In this document: positions 11,087 through 23,399 of the stretch, one piece after another
How positions within the stretch are numbered: the first letter of the stretch is position 1
How the letters are laid out: each line of letters opens with the position of its first letter
From: Rotaria sp. Silwood1
Taxonomy: Eukaryota > Rotifera > Eurotatoria > Philodinida > Philodinidae
Assembly (NCBI GenBank): GCA_905250075.1
Contig: CAJNOP010000024.1
Span: 1,050,508-1,114,507, forward strand
Length of the DNA: 64,000 nt
Reading direction: 5' to 3'
The notes under the pieces: generated by a model
Seen by the model: only the letters and a program-made list of their open reading frames with translations
Told to the model about the DNA's origin: nothing
Database searches by the model: none
Program-made: the position numbers and the translations under genes

Positions 11087-14000
11087 ATGGCTAGTAATCG
11101 ATTCTTTTTCAATGAAGGTTCTTCGTCAAGTGAAGAAACCAGTGATGATGAACAACAAGTACAAGTTCAAACAGCAAAGAAAAGTGCTGGCAAAAGTGCA
11201 ACAAAACAGTATGTAGTTCTTATGTTACTTTTTATTAAGTAATTCTAATATCTCTCGTTTTAGTGCTCCTAAACCATACCTTGCAATGAGTGATGATGAA
11301 GAAGATGTTAAACGTGTTGTACGAAGTGAAAAAGCTAAACGGTACGTCTCTTAATATATACTTAGTAGTCGCAAGAAGTCCCGCTGCTGGGTAAAAGGTA
11401 CATCTACTTCAATGGTTGTGCCCGATATTTTGACTACAAATAATGCTTGGTAAATTCTGATTGTAAGCAGTAACCCAAACTCGATAGATCTTAATGAAAA
11501 GAATTTACGATGAAAACAACAGTTTTTCACTATCTGAATGTGTTAACCTCCATTTTCTAATTAACAAATATAGATTTATATGTCTACATTGATTCAAAAA
11601 TAAGGCAGTTAATTCGCTGTTATCTCAATAGTTTGAGACGATTTCAGCATAGGTTCCTTCTCCGTTGATGGCTACGATCGACAAACCAAATTTTGAGAAA
11701 AAACTCAATTAGAATAGGGCATTCAATAGAGAAAATTTTAAGACAAATGATCAAAACTAGTTGGAGATATCGGTCACTTTTCGATGATTGTCATCAACTT
11801 TCATGTGAAGATTACTCTAAAAATACTTCATAGAGATTTGTTTTCTATGGTCAGATGTCTTTGTCTGAAGAAAATATCTATGTTAACCTGCAAGTTCTCC
11901 TGCATGAAGACCGATCGAGTCCTGATTAATCTTTATAATTAGAGATCAACGGGCTTTATTTGTAGTCATGCTATGAGACCTAAGGGTTAAAGTTTAGATA
12001 CTATTTATCTGGTGCTGGGACTTTTTGCAACTACTGTAGAAATAGATGAATAAAGATTTAATTTCTAGATATGAAGAAATTGAAGAAATTATTAAGAAAA
12101 TCAAACATGCTATGCGTATTCGAGATATTGGTTTGGTCTATGAATGTCAGTGATTTTTGTTTGTTGAATATATTCGATTGTTTTTTTTTTTGTATATTTA
12201 TTATAGGTTATGAAAATTTAACAAAAGCATTCGACAAAGCCAGACGAGTGTTAGAAAAAGATCAAGGTAAAAAATATTTATTTTTGGTTATTGTGTTTAC
12301 TTTAATGTAAAATTTTTCGTAGGAATGCCAAGATCATTTATTAAAATATTGGCACAACTCGATGACTTTGTTAATCTAGTACGCAGTTAATTGAATATAT
12401 TTTCGTCGTTTAACTTTTGCCTTTTTTGTTTTTAGTGTTGGAGTGATCGTGAATGGCGTGAAACACTTAGTAAAAATAATTCAAATAATTTAAGTGCATT
12501 ACGTCAAAAAATTCGTCGATATTTAAAACAAGAACCATTGGAAAAAGAAATAAATGCTTATCGTGAAGTTTGTTATTATGAATTTGTATATTTTTTTTCA
12601 AACAATTTTTCTTTTCAGAGACCTGATGTTGCTGATGAAGAAGTACCAGAACATGAAGCTTCACCAGTTGATCAAAGTGCTGAAAGTGAAGAAGATGAAG
12701 AAGATATTGTACCAGCTAAAGGAAAACCACAAGATGTAAACAAAAAAAAAAGACAAACGCAAAAATATCATTTTTTTTAAACATATATTATTTTAGGATG
12801 ACGAGAGTGATTCAAGTGAAATATCATGGGATCAAAGTGATGAAGAATCGACTGATAGTTCAATCGATGTTGATGCACCAAATGAAGAACTTTACAAAAA
12901 ATTTTTGAAGTAATGAACTATTTAACTAAATATACAAAGCAAAATTTTTCGTCTTTCTATTTTAGAACTGATAAACCTGAAAAAGAAAAAGCTAATAAAA
13001 GCAAAGAGGCAGGTGCTTCTAAAGGTTCAAAAAAACCACGTCGACAGGATATACAAGTTCGAGGTTCAGATACCGAAGATGAAAAAGGAAAAGATGCTGC
13101 CACTCGACAAGATGTAAATTATTCATATATCAGTTATTTGTTTTTTTTTCAAATTTATTCTCTAGGTTCAAAAACTTGTTTCATTTGGTAAAGATGAAGA
13201 AATTACACATGAGGCTATTTTGAAAAAACTGAATGAAATCATTGCTATGCGTGGTAAACGTGGTACAAATCGTCGTGATCAATTGGAATGTCTAAAAATT
13301 CTTCGATTATATGTTGAAAAACAAAACTTAGGTGTTGGTCTAGATGTTAAAATATTATTAATACAAATAGCTGTTAGTTTTGATTATCATCATAAGGGTA
13401 ATGAATGTTTAAAACCAGAAACATGGACACGGTATAAAATTATTCGTGTTTTTTGGTTGTTATGAATAATATTTTGTTCGTTTCGTTTTAGTGCACTCGA
13501 TTATATTGAAGAATTATTAACATTATTGACTAAAAATGAACAAGTTCAAATCAGTGAAAATATTAGTGAAGAAGCAGAAAATCTTAAAGTATGTTTGAAA
13601 TCAAGATACGAAAGAATAAATCTAAATGAAAGTATTGTATTTCACGAAGTATATTAAAAGATTATATTTCCGAAGTAGTTATTTCATTCGTTGAATTTGT
13701 TCTTTATTATACTGATCTTATTGCAGTTATGAGAATGACGATGATAAATGAAATACAAAAAAAGATGAAATGAACTTTTCAGATGATGAATATCCATTTT
13801 CATAACAAGAAAAACAAGAATGTGATGGACTTAGTTTCACAATAAATATTACTATAGACATTTCTGTTGTTGACCCAACCACTGACATAATTTACTAACC
13901 GATTCATATGGTACTAGTCTACTAGAGTTGATGCTTAGTCAATCAAGGGAATAGCTTATAAAGATGCTGCTTAGGACATTTATATAGTCAATTTTGGATG

Positions 14001-17000
14001 AAGTCATTTCACTGGTATAGCTGACTCATTTGTCTTCAATGGCATGAAAAATTGAATTTATTGTTTATATAATTTTTTTCTTAGTTATATTGTTATTTTA
14101 TGTGTATCAACATCAAAATGCACTTAACATGGGTTATTTTTTAATAAATGAGTCCATTTTAGGAGAAATGCTTATAGTTAAACACTTGCAAAAACGGCTA
14201 TTTTTCGATTGAAATCAAATCTTTTCCTTCCAGGATCGTGTGAAAATCTTTAGTCTTCATTTTCTTTCTATTATATGCAACCAGTAATTCTAATTGTAGT
14301 AGTAGTATATATCAATATCAGAATAATCAATCTGTTTAACTGAATAGAAAAACATTGTTTTCCAAATCATAAAATTTAGTCAAGGTATAATGAAAAATAC
14401 TTTAGTTTTTCACGAATCCGTCACATTATTGACGTTTCTATGCAACATAAAAAATTTGTCTTGATACTATGTACTGAATAGATAGTTTCTATGAATGAGT
14501 CAAAAAGGTATGGTGGAAAAAGGCAAAAAGAAAAAAAAATATCGAAAGGGAAAAATGTCGAAAATAAAAACATCGAAAGCAAAAATATTACAAATGTAGA
14601 TGAATAGAAATACTGAAAACGAGAGTATGTTGAAGTAGAAATCTTTCTTACCCCCATCTCCAATCTTACATGTTCATTTTCACCTCATATTCTTGTTTTC
14701 GACATTTTTATTTTCGATATTTTTCCCTTTCGACATTTTTCCTTTCTGCCTTTTTCCATCCATTCGTCAAAAACGATTCAACAGAAGATAAAATATTAAA
14801 TGGATGATGAATATTGTTACATTTTAATTCTTTTGAAATATCTTAAGATATGTGATGTAATCCTTTGATTATTTTAATTTCATATAGAAAGAACCTGATT
14901 ATCGTATTCATGGTGATGCGATAACAATAATTCTTAAAATGGATGAAGAATTTACAAAAATTTTACAAAATGCTGATGCTCATAGTCAAGACTATGTTGA
15001 ACGTTTAAAAGATGAATTACGTGTTTGTTCAATAATTGATCGTTTAAAAGTATATTTAGAATCAAAAGCAAACAATAATGTCATGATAAATGTTGATTCT
15101 GAAACTGGTTCAATTCCACTTGTTCAACCACAACATTTATGTACAGCATATATGTGTGTTATTGAACATCTTTATTATAAATATGATAAAACACCTGGTC
15201 AACCATCTGTTACTATAATGGATCGTCTTTGCAAATATATTTATGCCAAAGATACACTCAATCGTGCACGTGCACGTGCAAGTCTTTGTCATGTTTATCA
15301 TTTTGCATTACATGATCATTATTATGAAGCTCGAGATTTAATGTTAATGTGTCATATGCAAGATACAATAACAACATCGGATGTTGCAACACAAATTTTA
15401 TACAATCGAACTATTGTTCAATTAGGTTTATGTGCTTTTCGTTTTGGTGCAATACGTGAAGCACATCAAGCATTAGTTGATATGCAATCGGGTAATCGTG
15501 CTAAAGAATTATTAGCACAAGGAGTTCAAATGATACGTAATCAAGAACGAACACGTGATCAAGAAATGAAAGAACGACAACGTTTATTACCATTTCATAT
15601 GCATATTAATTTAGAATTAATTGAATGTGTTTATCTTGTATCAGCTATGTTGATTGAAATTCCATTTATGGCTTGTAAGTTTATTCTTTTGCAATCTTCA
15701 TAAATAAAAAACAAAAGAATATATACTATTTTGATTTGTTATAGCTCATGAATATGATGCACGAAAACGTCCAATTAGTAAACATTTTCATACACAAATG
15801 CGTCAAGCAGAAAAACAACCTGTTTTTGGACCACCAGAATCTATGCGTGAACATGTTGTTGCTGCAAGTCGTGCTATGAAAACAGGCGATTGGAGTGCCT
15901 GTGTTAACTTTTTAATCAATGAAAAAATGAATGGAAAGGTAAAAGAAAAAACAAAACGTATTAAATGAAATCTCAAGAGAAAAATTAGTATTATCTATAC
16001 TTTATTTTATTGATTCAATATAAAGTCTATCGTTGGAAGAGCTCGTTAGGAGCTGATTTGAAAATTTCAGATCTGATGGGCTTTAGTCGTTTGAGAAATG
16101 TGTGTGATATGCTAATCATGATATACGAATAACCCGAGAAAAGTATTTTGTATCTTTTGGTTAACTATTCGATTCCGATTAGAATATTTCACTAAGATTG
16201 TCAGAAAAAGGTTCAACTGAATTCTAGTCCAAAAGTTTTGAACTCCATGAGCCCTAATCATTAGAAACTATTATTATTTAACAAGATTGTGCGTTCGCAA
16301 ACGCAGTTTATTACAATATTGCTTATCGGTGTTGGTTTCTCTATTCATCAATACAAAGCTTTGTTTGTAATTCATTAATAGTATTCGCAGGGTTTCGTAG
16401 ATTTCATTGATTGAAGAATACAGATCGAGATTTTCACTAGTGGCAGCTTTAGAGCTTTTGGTCGAAAATGTCTGTGTTTCTCTCAGCTTTACTTTTCGAT
16501 TACCGTTAGCAACAGCTTAAAAAATTTTCCGAGAGTTCAACGGTACCCTGCTTTTCTTTGACGCTGCCAGTAACTGACATATTTATCGATGGTGGGAAAG
16601 AACTTTATATGGTTTTTTGAATCTGTCTTTAGGTTTGGAATTTAATGCCACAAGCTGCAGAAGTACGAAAAATGCTCGTAGATAAGATTAAAGAAGAATC
16701 ATTACGTACTTACTTATTCACTTATGCTACTGTTTATGATGCTATTTCCATGTCAACATTAGCTGATATGTTTGAATTACCGGTAAAACAAGTCTATGGT
16801 ATTATTAGTAAAATGATTATCAATGAAGAACTTATGGTACTTTTTTTTCATTCGTTTAAATAAGTTTAGGTTCATATGATGTTTCCTCTATAGGCTTCAC
16901 TTGAAGAACCAAGTCAAACAGTCGTAATGCATCATACAGACCCATCAAGAACACAAGCACTTTCACTTCAACTTGTTGAAAAGATCTTTCAATTATATGA

Positions 17001-17297
17001 GCAAAATGAAAAATTAGTTCATTTCCGTAATGGTGAACCAAACTTTTATTCAAGACCAAATCAACGTATATTAATTTATTTTCTTCCTTACTAATTCTTG
17101 TTTTGACCTTTATTATAGAAGTACAACAAGGTCAACAACGTAGTCAAGGTACTGGTGGTGGTGGTGGTGGTGGCAGTGGACAAAATTGGAGTAAGTCATA
17201 CAATCATTTATCAATTTTTTTGTATGCTATCGCATCTTTCTTTTCTTTTTGTTTAATAGATCGTAATCAACGATCGGGAACAAATCGTGCTTATTAA
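11087..17297 (+). CDS. eIF3c: Eukaryotic translation initiation factor 3 subunit C
   Basis: The protein is a scaffold subunit of the cytoplasmic eIF3 complex, which recruits the 40S ribosome and eIF1/eIF5. Seventeen exons total 910 codons, close to the usual length of about 910: 11087-11208, 11264-11341, 12069-12145, 12207-12266, 12323-12378, 12436-12567, 12619-12735, 12797-12909, 12966-13113, 13166-13431, 13492-13588, 14888-15674, 15745-15938, 16633-16836, 16894-17065, 17119-17190, 17260-17297. The N-terminus ([17 protein letters not shown], then [21 protein letters not shown]) is the family's acidic eIF1-binding tail. The core has [34 protein letters not shown] and [14 protein letters not shown]. 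The PCI domain near the C-terminus has [19 protein letters not shown] and [13 protein letters not shown] Gly/Gln-rich tail ends the protein. A polyA signal lies at 17396-17401. The model is intact and appears functional. Confidence 0.95.
11364..12035. mobile_element. Tc1/mariner-like non-autonomous element in eIF3c intron 2, copy 1
   Basis: It occupies almost all of the 727-nt second intron of eIF3c. The ends are inverted: AGTAGTCGCAAGAAGTCCC on the left, and GGGACTTTTTGCAACTACT on the right. A related but diverged element lies in a DAPK intron (32954-34231), alike at both ends and just inside them. No coding frame is present. The TA duplication is only approximate. Confidence 0.6.
14512..14761. 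repeat. Foldback (inverted repeat) in eIF3c intron 11
   Basis: Left arm 14512-14575 (GGTGGAAAAAGGC... TATCGAAAGGGAAAAATGTCG) is nearly the reverse complement of right arm about 14695-14761 (CGATATTTTTCCCTTTCGAC... GCCTTTTTCCATC). The arms are about 65 nt, separated by about 120 nt. The 1,299-nt host intron (13589-14887) is the longest in the gene. It is probably a MITE relic. Confidence 0.6.
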
Positions 17298-20200
17298 AAC
17301 TCGTTTAACATCAAAAATTTTTTATTTCATCTATTTAAATCGTTATCTTACAGTGTTATTCGTGACTATATTTGTTGTTGATCTATCACATAATGAATAA
17401 AAAACAGAGAGGATGCATAAACACATTGAAGAAGAAGGAAATGCTATATTTTGGTATTTAATTGTATGTGTATATCAGTCAAGAAAAAAAATACAATAGT
17501 AATTGAGAGAGAGAGAAAGCCGAAAGAAGAATCAGTTTCAAACTGTTGATTTTGATAATAATTAAATCGTTTCATATAAAATTCTCTACTTCATGTTGAT
17601 AATGATTATCTGAGGTGTGGAATTCAAATTAAATAATCATAGAGCTCTGCTCAGAACTAAAATCATTTATTGTATAATACTTAGACAAAAGTATTATCGG
17701 AATCTCTTTGGAACATGAGTGGAACAATCTGACTCTAAAATTTATCATTCGATTGTAGTTACATATAAATTTTGAAATAGATGAATCATTTAATATTGAC
17801 AGTACCATTAGCCATCTTTCTGATACTACGTATGTGCAATATTCTCACATTAACATTTTTTTATCTAATCTTTAAAAAGAAAACGTTAATCTTCGTAAAA
17901 AAGAAAAAAAACATTTAAAATTTAACGTCACATTAATGAAGTAGATGATTTGATGAGTAATATGTAAAAGTGATGACGTTCGCATCTAATATTATTCGGA
18001 GGAAATATAAAAGTTGGTTGATGAATCTGTACAATTATTATCATCTTAGTTATTATATGAATGGCTTCGATACTTTTCTTTTTCTCTACTAGACATTTCG
18101 GTTGATAGATCTTTCGAACCGTTCGGAAAATTGTCGAAATTTAATTTTCTTTCGTATTCAAAATTTTTTCTAAAGTTGAGCTTTATGAGAGTCTAATTAG
18201 AGTTTTTAATTTAATTTTGGATACAGACATTATGTTACTGTGTTCATTCTCTTGTAATCATTGGTTAAAGATTTTTTCGCGTTAAACTGAACTTTGTTTT
18301 TTTAACATATGACTTTCTATATTTGAGGCTAAAGTAGGCTAAATGAAACATAGTGGATCTAAGACTTACAACATAAATCGAAGTGAAATGGAAGAAGAGG
18401 AAAGAAATTATAGCAATAAGAATCTCCTTACAAACAACAAGAATAATAATTTCTTCCAGATTAAACATTAAAGCGTGTTGTAGATAAGATCACGCTTCAA
18501 ATTGAAATAACTACTTCTGCTTTTATTTTTTTTAGAGATGGTATTAATTCAGTTCAAGATAGATTATAATTTAGGTATGGAAGAAAATATCCAATATGAC
18601 ATTTTTGAATGGTTACTATTTATATTTTTATGAAAAATAACATGGCAGTATGACGTGATATGTGTACATAAAATACTTGTTCTTTTAGGTTTGAAAGTAA
18701 GAATTTGAAACATTCGGCGATAGAGCGGAAATTATTACTCAATTAGACGAGTCATAATCTTATTAAATATTACTTAATATATTAAATCAATCTACTATGA
18801 TTGTCTTAGATAGTTCTAATATAGATCAGGTCTTTTCTCGGACGAAATTATAATTCTAAGCATATTCGATCAAAACTGGAATTTTCATTTGCAATCTAAT
18901 CATATTGCTATTCAACTCCTAACTAATACATCCACAATAAACAAATATATATTTAGTTTCTAGATTTTTCCATTTGAAATGAACCAAAGTTGACAATAAT
19001 TATATGAAACAAACAGAGTTCTTTAATTTCAATATACATCTTCCGAAATATCACCTGTGACTAATTCAATTATTGCTTTCTTTCATATACTTTTGTCTTC
19101 CTGCTTTTGTTGAAACTATGTAAGCACAAAACCAAGAAAGAATGAAATATGAAATCGAATTTCTAAAAACGAATTAACTCCCATCTAATTTGTTTGTTTT
19201 ATATATTTTTTCAGCGTTGACTTTTCTATTATTTCCATTTTTCATACTGTCTATATTGATACTTTTAGGAAAGTGTCAATTCTACCCATTGCAGAGTCGC
19301 TAGCATATTCTAGAGATGCATTGTTCGACTTCGCTTACTACAGGTACATGGTTTGATTAGACATATCATAGTGTGCAAGCGAAGGTGAGATGAGATTTGA
19401 GAACTACCACAGCATTTTATAAAACAAATAAGTAGACGATCTCGGTAGTAAACAATAACTAAATTTCGACAATAACTTGTTCCACTTGCTATAATATAGC
19501 AAAAACCATAGCAAGCATAAGCTCCTAAGCAAAGGAAAGTTATACATCTTTTGAGAATTACTTAATACATTGCTACTTGCTCCCGTACAATAGGCTTTCA
19601 GTTATTTTTTCCGCTTCTATCTGCACATTTCTCATAGTATTGATACAATTTTCAGCAACTGTGCTCTCCTTTACAGTTGGCTTTATGCTACTTTGAAGAG
19701 CTTGATGAACACATCATGATAACATAAAATGTTCCACGTTACACGATCTATATGGAGTTAAATTGTACTCAATGTTAGGAAAATTACTGTCACTTGCGAT
19801 TTTGGAAATTTTCATTTTTACGACAGGTTATTTTTCATCATGTAAAGCTTTAATACAAGATGCGCCTTCATGAACTGCATAAATAAAAGTCGTCAGCATA
19901 AATAGAAGTCCGAAATTCGCCTGAAACTTTCAATATTTCAATAACATAACAACTGTAGATGTACTGAACTACCGACGATCAAACAGTGGAAATTATATTC
20001 AGCGCAGTCAACCATATGTGTCCGTAGATGTTCACAGCTTTNNNNNNNNNNNNNNNNNNNNNNNNNNNNNNNNNNNNNNNNNNNNNNNNNNNNNNNNNNN
20101 NNNNNNNNNNNNNNNNNNNNNNNNNNNNNNNNNNNNNNNNNTTCTCAACAGGTGAAGGTTATAAGGTTTTACATAGAATGTTTTTTTTCTATCTCTATAC

Positions 20201-23200
20201 ATGTAGTATCTTGTTGGATAAGTATAAAAGCTTCGGACACCTTTTGATATCTATGCAGGACTGCACTTATGGTTTTGAACAGGAATATAGTCTTGTTTGT
20301 ACATATAGTCACATGTGGTTTGTTTGGTTTTTGAGTATAAATCAAAGCGACTCTTGTTATGTTTCAAGTAGACCCTGAGTTGCACCCATACTTAAATCTT
20401 TATCGCCACATATGTCGATATTTAATTGTGAAACATCTCATGTAAGTAAAAACCAAATTATCCGTGCATGAACGACTATAGAAAAAAGACTATGTGTCAG
20501 CTGAACGAAAATAGCGCAGCCTGGAATCGATGTCCGTAGTTTTCGCATGTATCTTCCTTTGGCCCTCGATATATTTGCACCGTAAAATGACAGAAGACAA
20601 GTAATTGACTAGTGTATTAGTCTGTTTTCTGCTTTTTTTAAGATCGGTTGATTAGCATCAGAAATGATTAATATGAAAACACAATCAGTAAGTCAAAATG
20701 TTTTACATTACTTTTTATCTCATAGAATTTCTTTTATAGACTAAGCTTGAAATCAAAGCGTAATGTTTGTTAGAAAAATGTATCGTTGTCAATTGGATAA
20801 GATGCGCTTGCTAATAATTTTTGAAGTTCATAGCGGAGAAAAAGGGATCTGTTTATCTTTCTTTTTGATATCATAATACATGCAACAGGTCGCTTTTGAG
20901 GCGAGACTATATGCATTATGAAGACTCAGACGAGCTATGAATACTTGGAAAGGAGTTCAAGTTCTTAATTTGTTGCAGCCAAGATACTATACTATTACGA
21001 TGTTTTGAAAATGAATCGAGCAACGCTAGAATAACTGACTTTTGAGTTTCTTCCTAAAATACAGCTATGGTTAAAGCATATCTTTCACTTCGACCATTTA
21101 GTATACCGGTAGACTCTCTGTTGTTATTTGAGGACACTAGCATATCAAAAGACTTGGAACTTTCATAATCAAATATTTTTTGACTACCAGTCTTTGTACA
21201 AAATTTCAAGTTGAAAACCCGTTTTTTAGTATTCCTGAGGGAAATCGCAGCAATCATAGAAAAATAGCACAAAAATATAACCTCAATAGTAATAAGTTAA
21301 GAGTACATATTGTTGATGGGATATTGACAGCTCATTTGGATCTACATAATGCACATAGTCTCAATTCACTAACAATTTATCATTTTGAAGATTTCACTCA
21401 GTTATTAAATACTGACTAAAAGGATCTCATAATCTTAAATTTGGTTACGTATTAACCAATATCACTTTAACTTCTGCTAATTTATTCGTATGTTCTGTCA
21501 CAAATGTGACAAACATTTTTTGGTTTGGATTAATTGTGAATAGTTTTTTTCTATTAGTTGTTTCTCATCAGCTAGATAAACAGTTTTAAAGTAAAGAAAA
21601 CACAAAAAAAAAGATAATAAAATACCTAATAAACTACAAATCATTCTCATATACTAAAATGCATATAAATAAATAATTTCATAATAATATAAATTTGCAA
21701 GTGTTTTATTCCAAAAGAGTTTTTGTTTTTTTTTCATAATTGACTATTTTATAATACTTATTAATATATATCTGTTAGAAAGTCATGAAGAAAATCTGTA
21801 TGAAACATAAGAAAAGAGAAAAAATAAACTTACATTTCCACGTATAAATTAAAGAAAAAATAAATATTCAATAAAGTTTGTGATTGATCAGTAATAAGTA
21901 TCGACCAATGTTGACATTAATTTTCATGAACAAGTCGTTTTGTTATAATCATTAGTGCAAGAAAAATACTTAGAGCACACCAAAAGTATCGAGATTGATA
22001 TTATATCCAAGCATAGGATGGTTGAGAAGGAATTTCATCTACAGATATATATATATGTAGTGCTCGATGTACTATACGTGTTTGCATTATAAAAACATCA
22101 GCCAATTAACTAGTAGCATGCACCGAGAATCGATACACTTGACCCTAGGCTGATGGAATTGAGATATATATGTTAGAATATCTACACATGACCGTGTTTT
22201 AAGGAATGTACTAGACAAAGGCAAGATATGTCATGTAACGACGAGACATTTCACAAAAACGTTTTTTTTTGTAATATAAAACTTGATTTATATACTGATA
22301 AAAAACGGAACTTTAATGCGCCACTTGTTCTTTAATGCTATCCATAACACTCTATTTCTTATGTTTGGATGATATTTAAGAACAGTGAATAAATAATTCT
22401 TTTCATCTTACTTAGATATGTGGGATGACTGAAATTTCATAAAGATAAATGCTATGAGGTTTCAGAAAATAGTTTATTGATTTTTGCGATTTTATGGTAG
22501 AAGTTTCAGCGTTTAACGGATTTGGAAAATAAGAAACATTAAACGGCATGATTTGATCTGTAGACCACTCTTTTACTCTAAACTAGATCAGATAGAAAAA
22601 TAAATTACTGACAGTCGTATTGCGCATACATGTCGGTCGAAACTTAAACCGATATCTAGCGGTATCTATTGGAAATTGTATAATTATTTTCAAATAGAAA
22701 GAAAGAACGACAGCTTTTACACATATTGGATGGCTTTGCACCTTTTTTACCGTCAATCAATAATCTAGAAAGTAAGCGAAATAACAAATACACATGAATT
22801 TTGTTTATCTTTATTCTTTTTCGAAGAAATATGTTTCACTCATTCATTATTCAATATGAAAAAAATGGTAAGCCTTAAATCTTACTATAAAACTAGATGA
22901 ATGAGAGGCTTTTCGTTATAGTTTAATTATTTTTATATAACAATAATTAGTAAATTTCTTGAATCTTCATCAATTACAGAGTGTAATGATGGTGAACAAG
23001 TTTGAATTCATATGATAAAAGCATTCGCAAAGGATTAGGAAAATCGTATGTTTTGTTCTCATTTTTATTTAAATACAGATTGTGGATTTTCTTTGTCATG
23101 ATGGAAATCGCATATAGCTAGTATTGGTTATTTACAAAATATCAAATATATCGTTCAGAGTTAAAAAAAAGACAAGAATTACTAATTAAAGTTAAAATCT

Positions 23201-23399
23201 ACATAACAAAAATGAAATGTACAGCGGATATATGAGATACTAGCTGGTTAATGTTCTAAATAATTACCCGAACTAATGTTATAGAAATTTGTAAATCTAA
23301 CAAACAGATTATATAATATGAAAGGAAACTTTGAGAAAACGATTTCAACTTTGATTTCATTTGTCTATTTATAGTATACTATTTTTGTTCTTCGTTTTT
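17298..23399. other. Intergenic/decayed duplicate flank, no intact gene
   Basis: No open frame here looks like a gene. The part from about 19 kb appears to be the eroded 5' portion of the duplicated eIF3c locus. Only scattered similarity remains, for example around 19085-19260 against 7495-7660 and near 23010 against eIF3c exon 4. The first ten exons of the copy cannot be traced reliably. Confidence 0.45.
20042..20141. other. Assembly gap (100 N)
   Basis: Exactly 100 undetermined bases, the conventional placeholder for a gap of unknown size. It lies within the decayed duplicate region, where repeats or haplotype divergence may have broken the assembly. Confidence 0.99.

Noticed and set aside
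12568..12618. Read-through of a 51-nt segment in eIF3c as coding
   Set aside because: Length is a multiple of three with no stop, but it has GTTTGT...TTTTCAG boundaries and T-rich intron composition, and the family lacks the inserted residues.
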